Source: Ruminococcus bicirculans (ex Wegman et al. 2014)
GTDB taxonomy: Bacteria; Bacillota; Clostridia; Oscillospirales; Ruminococcaceae
Direction: 5' to 3'
Assembly (NCBI RefSeq): GCF_000723465.1
Contig: NZ_HF545617.1
Coordinates: 496,001-560,000 of the forward strand
DNA: 64,000 bases
Shown: one piece after another, positions 61,959 to 64,000 of the stretch
Position numbering within the stretch: the first letter of the stretch is position 1
Layout: each line of letters begins with the position of its first letter
Notes under the pieces: model-generated
The model's database searches: none
What the model saw: the letters and a program-made list of their open reading frames with translations, nothing else
What the model was told of the DNA's origin: nothing
Made by a program: the position numbers and the translations under genes

Positions 61959-62162
61959 CTACACTACACCCCTTTCACCCTCGTTCAGATACTCAATGAA
62001 CTTTTCTACATTGACAAGTGCCTTTGCTCCACACTGAACAAACACGATCTTGTTTTCTTTCACAAGCTGTCTGATAGCGTGGGCAGGAAAGCCCGTTTCT
62101 TTTGCCGTCTCGTTTATCGTCCGCATACGGGGTGCGGCTCTTGTTATGCTGATATTATTCAA
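61959..62162 (-). CDS. Excisionase/MerR-like HTH protein
   Basis: 67 residues from a TTG start that has AGGAG five bases upstream (an upstream ATG at 62183 has no ribosome site). TINETAKETGFPAHAIRQLV followed by KENKIVFVQCGAKALVNVEK is the helix-turn-helix of MerR/Xis-type proteins. Probably the element excisionase. Confidence 0.62.
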   Translation of the reverse strand: MNNISITRAAPRMRTINETAKETGFPAHAIRQLVKENKIVFVQCGAKALVNVEKFIEYLNEGERGVV

Positions 62163-62191
62163 AATAACTCCTATCCACCACATTTCAAGAC

Positions 62192-62306
62192 TTGCGTTTC
62201 CACCCCTGAATGTGGTATAATAAGAGAGGAAACGTGTGTGTTTCTTTCAGCGGGCTTTAACGCCTGCTTTGCCGTCTGAGTGTTGCGATCACTCGGACGG
62301 CTTTTT
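62192..62306 (+). ncRNA. Candidate small RNA, antisense to the excisionase leader
   Basis: TTGCGT (62192-62197), 18 nt, TGTGG-TATAAT (62211-62221), then about 80 nt ending in a strong terminator: GCCGTCTGAGTG (62271-62282), CACTCGGACGGC (62290-62301), T5. A second stem GCGGGC/GCCTGC lies between. It runs opposite to the leftward operon, between its first gene and the excisionase. Confidence 0.45.
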
Positions 62307-62468
62307 GTTTTCTTTCTCTGCCGTTAACTTTTCAGCGTGCTTTTTAAAGAAGCGTGTCGTTGTGTCCTTGACCTTATCGGCGTTCTTTCTTTTCCATTCT
62401 CTATAGTATGCACGCCGCGCAAGCACAACGGATCTTTCTTCCTCTGAAAGCTTGGTAACATCAATCAT
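62289..62468 (-). CDS. Small basic element protein, first of the leftward operon
   Basis: 59 residues; GAAAGGAGGCAAAAC before the ATG at 62468. Highly charged (RRAYYREWKRKNADKVKDTT), perhaps nucleic-acid binding. The 3' end overlaps the candidate small-RNA terminator. Confidence 0.55.
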   Translation of the reverse strand: MIDVTKLSEEERSVVLARRAYYREWKRKNADKVKDTTTRFFKKHAEKLTAEKENKKPSE

Positions 62469-62504
62469 TGTTTTGCCTCCTTTCAAAATTGTTTCATTTT
62501 GATA

Positions 62505-62533
62505 TTGACAGATTTCGTTCCGCCTGCTATAAT
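62505..62533 (+). promoter_or_regulatory. Promoter of the element repressor
   Basis: TTGACA (62505-62510), 17 nt, TATAAT (62528-62533), perfect consensus, in the divergent region with the leftward operon. Confidence 0.75.
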
Positions 62534-62605
62534 AGTAACAGAAAAGCAAAACAAAATCAAGAAAAATCAATGGTATGTATCAAAATAGGCACAGGGGGCG
62601 GATTG

Positions 62606-63226
62606 ATGATTGAATGTAACAGCTTAGAGGATATCGGCAAGCGAATAAAGCACTACCGGACTTCAAAAGGAATGGAACAAAACGAATTAGCCAAAAAGCT
62701 ACGCGTAAAACGTGAGCTTGTATCAATGTGGGAAAATGGAAAGAGAGATATTAAAACATCAAATATAGTAATGCTTGCAAATATATTTGAAATTTCCTGC
62801 GATGAATTATTGACAGGCACAAAACCTGAACACGTTGACTTTAGACTTTCAACAGGTTTGAGCAGTCAAGCAATAGAAAAACTAATAAGCATTAACAGTC
62901 TTGTAATTGAAAATATTGACCCATATCACATTGACGAATATAATTTAATTGATGTTGTGAATTACATTATAGGACATCAGCATTTCATTACTTTTGTAAA
63001 GCATTTGTCTGAAATATATCGTATGTGCAGATCAAATGCTATTACAGTTGCTTCAAGTAATGTAATTAATGATGATAATTATGAAGAAATGCAAAGAGCC
63101 TTTTATAATTTTATAGACAAATTCAAAGTGAAATTAGTTTCTTATCAAGATTTTTACGGGAATGCGATCGGTAATTGTAAATATGATTTAGATTACATAA
63201 TGAGAGACTTGTTAAATGAGGATTAG
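62606..63226 (+). CDS. CI-like XRE repressor of the element
   Basis: 206 residues from the ATG at 62606 (GGGGGCGG upstream). N-terminal HTH: IGKRIKHYRTSKGMEQNELA, KKLRVKRELVSMWENGKRDI. No LexA/CI peptidase motif in the C-terminal part, which is Asn/Ile-rich and helical, so induction would be by partner protein, as with satellite Stl repressors. Confidence 0.72.
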   Translation: MIECNSLEDIGKRIKHYRTSKGMEQNELAKKLRVKRELVSMWENGKRDIKTSNIVMLANIFEISCDELLTGTKPEHVDFRLSTGLSSQAIEKLISINSLVIENIDPYHIDEYNLIDVVNYIIGHQHFITFVKHLSEIYRMCRSNAITVASSNVINDDNYEEMQRAFYNFIDKFKVKLVSYQDFYGNAIGNCKYDLDYIMRDLLNED

Positions 63227-63246
63227 CCCCCATTTTAAGCACAAAA

Positions 63247-63278
63247 AAACCGCCCTGTGTTGCAGCACAGAACGGTTT
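63247..63278 (+). terminator. Hairpin between repressor and integrase
   Basis: AAACCG (63247-63252) and CGGTTT (63273-63278) flank CTGTG/CACAG. Little T-run follows. Confidence 0.6.
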
Positions 63279-63379
63279 AAATAGACCTCACCGCAAGGGC
63301 AAAGCCTGCTATACAAAGCATATAAATTATAGCACAAACGCCCTTTCGGTGTCAAGTACACAGAAAGGAACGTGAGCTT

Positions 63380-64000
63380 ATGGCACACATCGACAAAAGA
63401 CCGAACGGCAGTTACCGCATTAAAGTTTCCTGCGGTTATTCAGCCGACGGCAAAGCACAGAAAACACAATCAATGACGTGGAGACCGCCAAAAGCGAATA
63501 TGACCGAAAAGCAATTACAGCGGGCTTTAAATAAAGCAGCGCTGGAGTTTGAGCAGAAATGCGCAGGCGGTCAGATCGTCAACGCGGTCAAGCTTGAAAA
63601 CTTCATTGAAGAATGGTTTAAGGTGCACGAAAACGCTTTAAAGCCCGCTACTCTGAAAAAGTATCGTGATCTATGCCCTCGCATATATTCTCAGCTGGGG
63701 CATTTGAGGCTTGACAAGATAAAGACAAAAGACCTTGACCACTTCTTGAAATGGCTGACAAACGAACGCAACGCCACTTCGCTTGCAAAGTGTAAAGTAG
63801 ATATGAAAAAGATGTTGCAGGATAACGGCGAAACTCAAAAGGCATTTTGTGAAAGAGCGGGCATTGATACACATATTGTGCGCAGCTGCTACCACGATAG
63901 GGCTATAAGGTGGGATAACGCCGCAAAAGTCGCAGCGGCTCTTGACAAGCAAACTTCTTCAATGTTTGAGAAGATAACCGATAACAGCAGGCTTTCACCT
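63380..64000 (+). CDS. int: Tyrosine-recombinase integrase, 3' end outside window
   Basis: The ATG at 63380 follows AAAGGAACGTGAGC. N-terminal arm-binding domain (MAHIDKRPNGSYRIKVSCGY), then core-binding domain (LENFIEEWFKVHENALKPAT, YSQLGHLRLDKIKTKDLDHF). Inside the latter is an XRE-like HTH insert (ETQKAFCERAGIDTHIVRSC, KVAAALDKQTSSMFEKI), known in some Clostridial integrases. The catalytic domain lies beyond 64000. It catalyses insertion into the tRNA 3' end; orientation points toward the expected intact tRNA. Confidence 0.85.
   Translation, partial: MAHIDKRPNGSYRIKVSCGYSADGKAQKTQSMTWRPPKANMTEKQLQRALNKAALEFEQKCAGGQIVNAVKLENFIEEWFKVHENALKPATLKKYRDLCPRIYSQLGHLRLDKIKTKDLDHFLKWLTNERNATSLAKCKVDMKKMLQDNGETQKAFCERAGIDTHIVRSCYHDRAIRWDNAAKVAAALDKQTSSMFEKITDNSRLSP

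Larger units (their letters stand above)
59012..64000. mobile_element. Phage-satellite-like integrated element (PICI-like), right end outside window
   Basis: From the tRNA 3' fragment to the window end: leftward small genes, small terminase subunit, replication protein, HTH genes; divergent rightward CI-like repressor and tyrosine integrase. No capsid, portal, tail or lysis genes are present in the visible 5 kb. The int-repressor block divergent from xis-like/rep/terS is the layout of phage-inducible chromosomal islands. An unusually short prophage remnant or ICE fragment are alternatives. Confidence 0.65.

Noticed and set aside
1-64000. rRNA operon or known riboswitch classes
   Set aside because: No rRNA-like sequence or recognisable riboswitch core was seen by eye; a covariance-model search would be needed to exclude short ones.

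Overview
The window looks like chromosomal DNA of a low-to-moderate GC gut Firmicute of the Ruminococcus type. Supporting this are GGAGG ribosome-binding sites, consensus TTGACA/TATAAT promoters, many NPxTG or hydrophobic-tail surface proteins, GH5 and GH16 beta-glucanases, and a type VI-D CRISPR (Cas13d) locus of the kind known from Ruminococcus and relatives. I think it is close to the R. bicirculans lineage, but that rests on recall of the Cas13d family and not on a search.

Layout. 0-3.1 kb: three cell-surface or accessory genes (VCBS-like, Sel1-repeat, CFI-box). 3.4-4.4 kb: a decayed IS256. 4.7-6.5 kb: an AbiE-like nucleotidyltransferase/regulator pair with a palindromic operator. 6.5-8.7 kb: an AbrB-type mini-regulator, a zinc-ribbon membrane protein and a lipoprotein. 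8.9-23.2 kb: a polyamine/amino-acid catabolic region. The minus-strand operon glnK-potABCD-M28 peptidase-cyclase-agmatinase is followed by a frameshifted PucR regulator and an aminotransferase-ADH-ALDH operon; a frameshifted M81 (MlrC-like) gene is divergent. 23.5-29.1 kb: beta-glucan use (GH5, anchored surface protein, sugar-binding lipoprotein, AraC regulator, GH16).

29.3-34.1 kb is the compact type VI-D system: divergent WYL1 accessory gene, mini-ORF leader, consensus promoter, a short array (three 30-nt spacers) and cas13d with both R-x4-H HEPN motifs. No cas1 or cas2 is present. 34.1-35.1 kb holds remnants of other genes (DUF1998/DrmB-like N-terminus, XRE C-terminus) and a tRNA-Pro with a duplicated flank. 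35.3-39.2 kb is a 1.3-kilo-residue surface protein with 231-bp tandem repeats. 39.3-43.8 kb holds an XRE gene and a WYL regulator followed by two genes of unknown function (a membrane-associated protein and a tail-anchored coiled coil), the best candidate for an undescribed system.

43.9-46.8 kb: IS66 and LysM remnants, a ribbon-helix-helix gene with a 15-bp palindromic operator, small peptides including a candidate -1 frameshift gene, and a gene with an apparent AUA start. 46.9-58.9 kb: glycerol dehydrogenase, an Agr-like LytTR two-component system divergent from three paralogous NPxTG surface proteins (each with paired 20-bp-spaced direct repeats upstream), pckA and a YczE-like membrane protein. 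From 59.0 kb to the window end lies an integrated element bounded on the left by a tRNA 3' fragment. It carries int, repressor, divergent small HTH genes, a replication protein and a small terminase subunit but no virion genes in view, like a phage-inducible chromosomal island; a candidate small RNA lies inside it.
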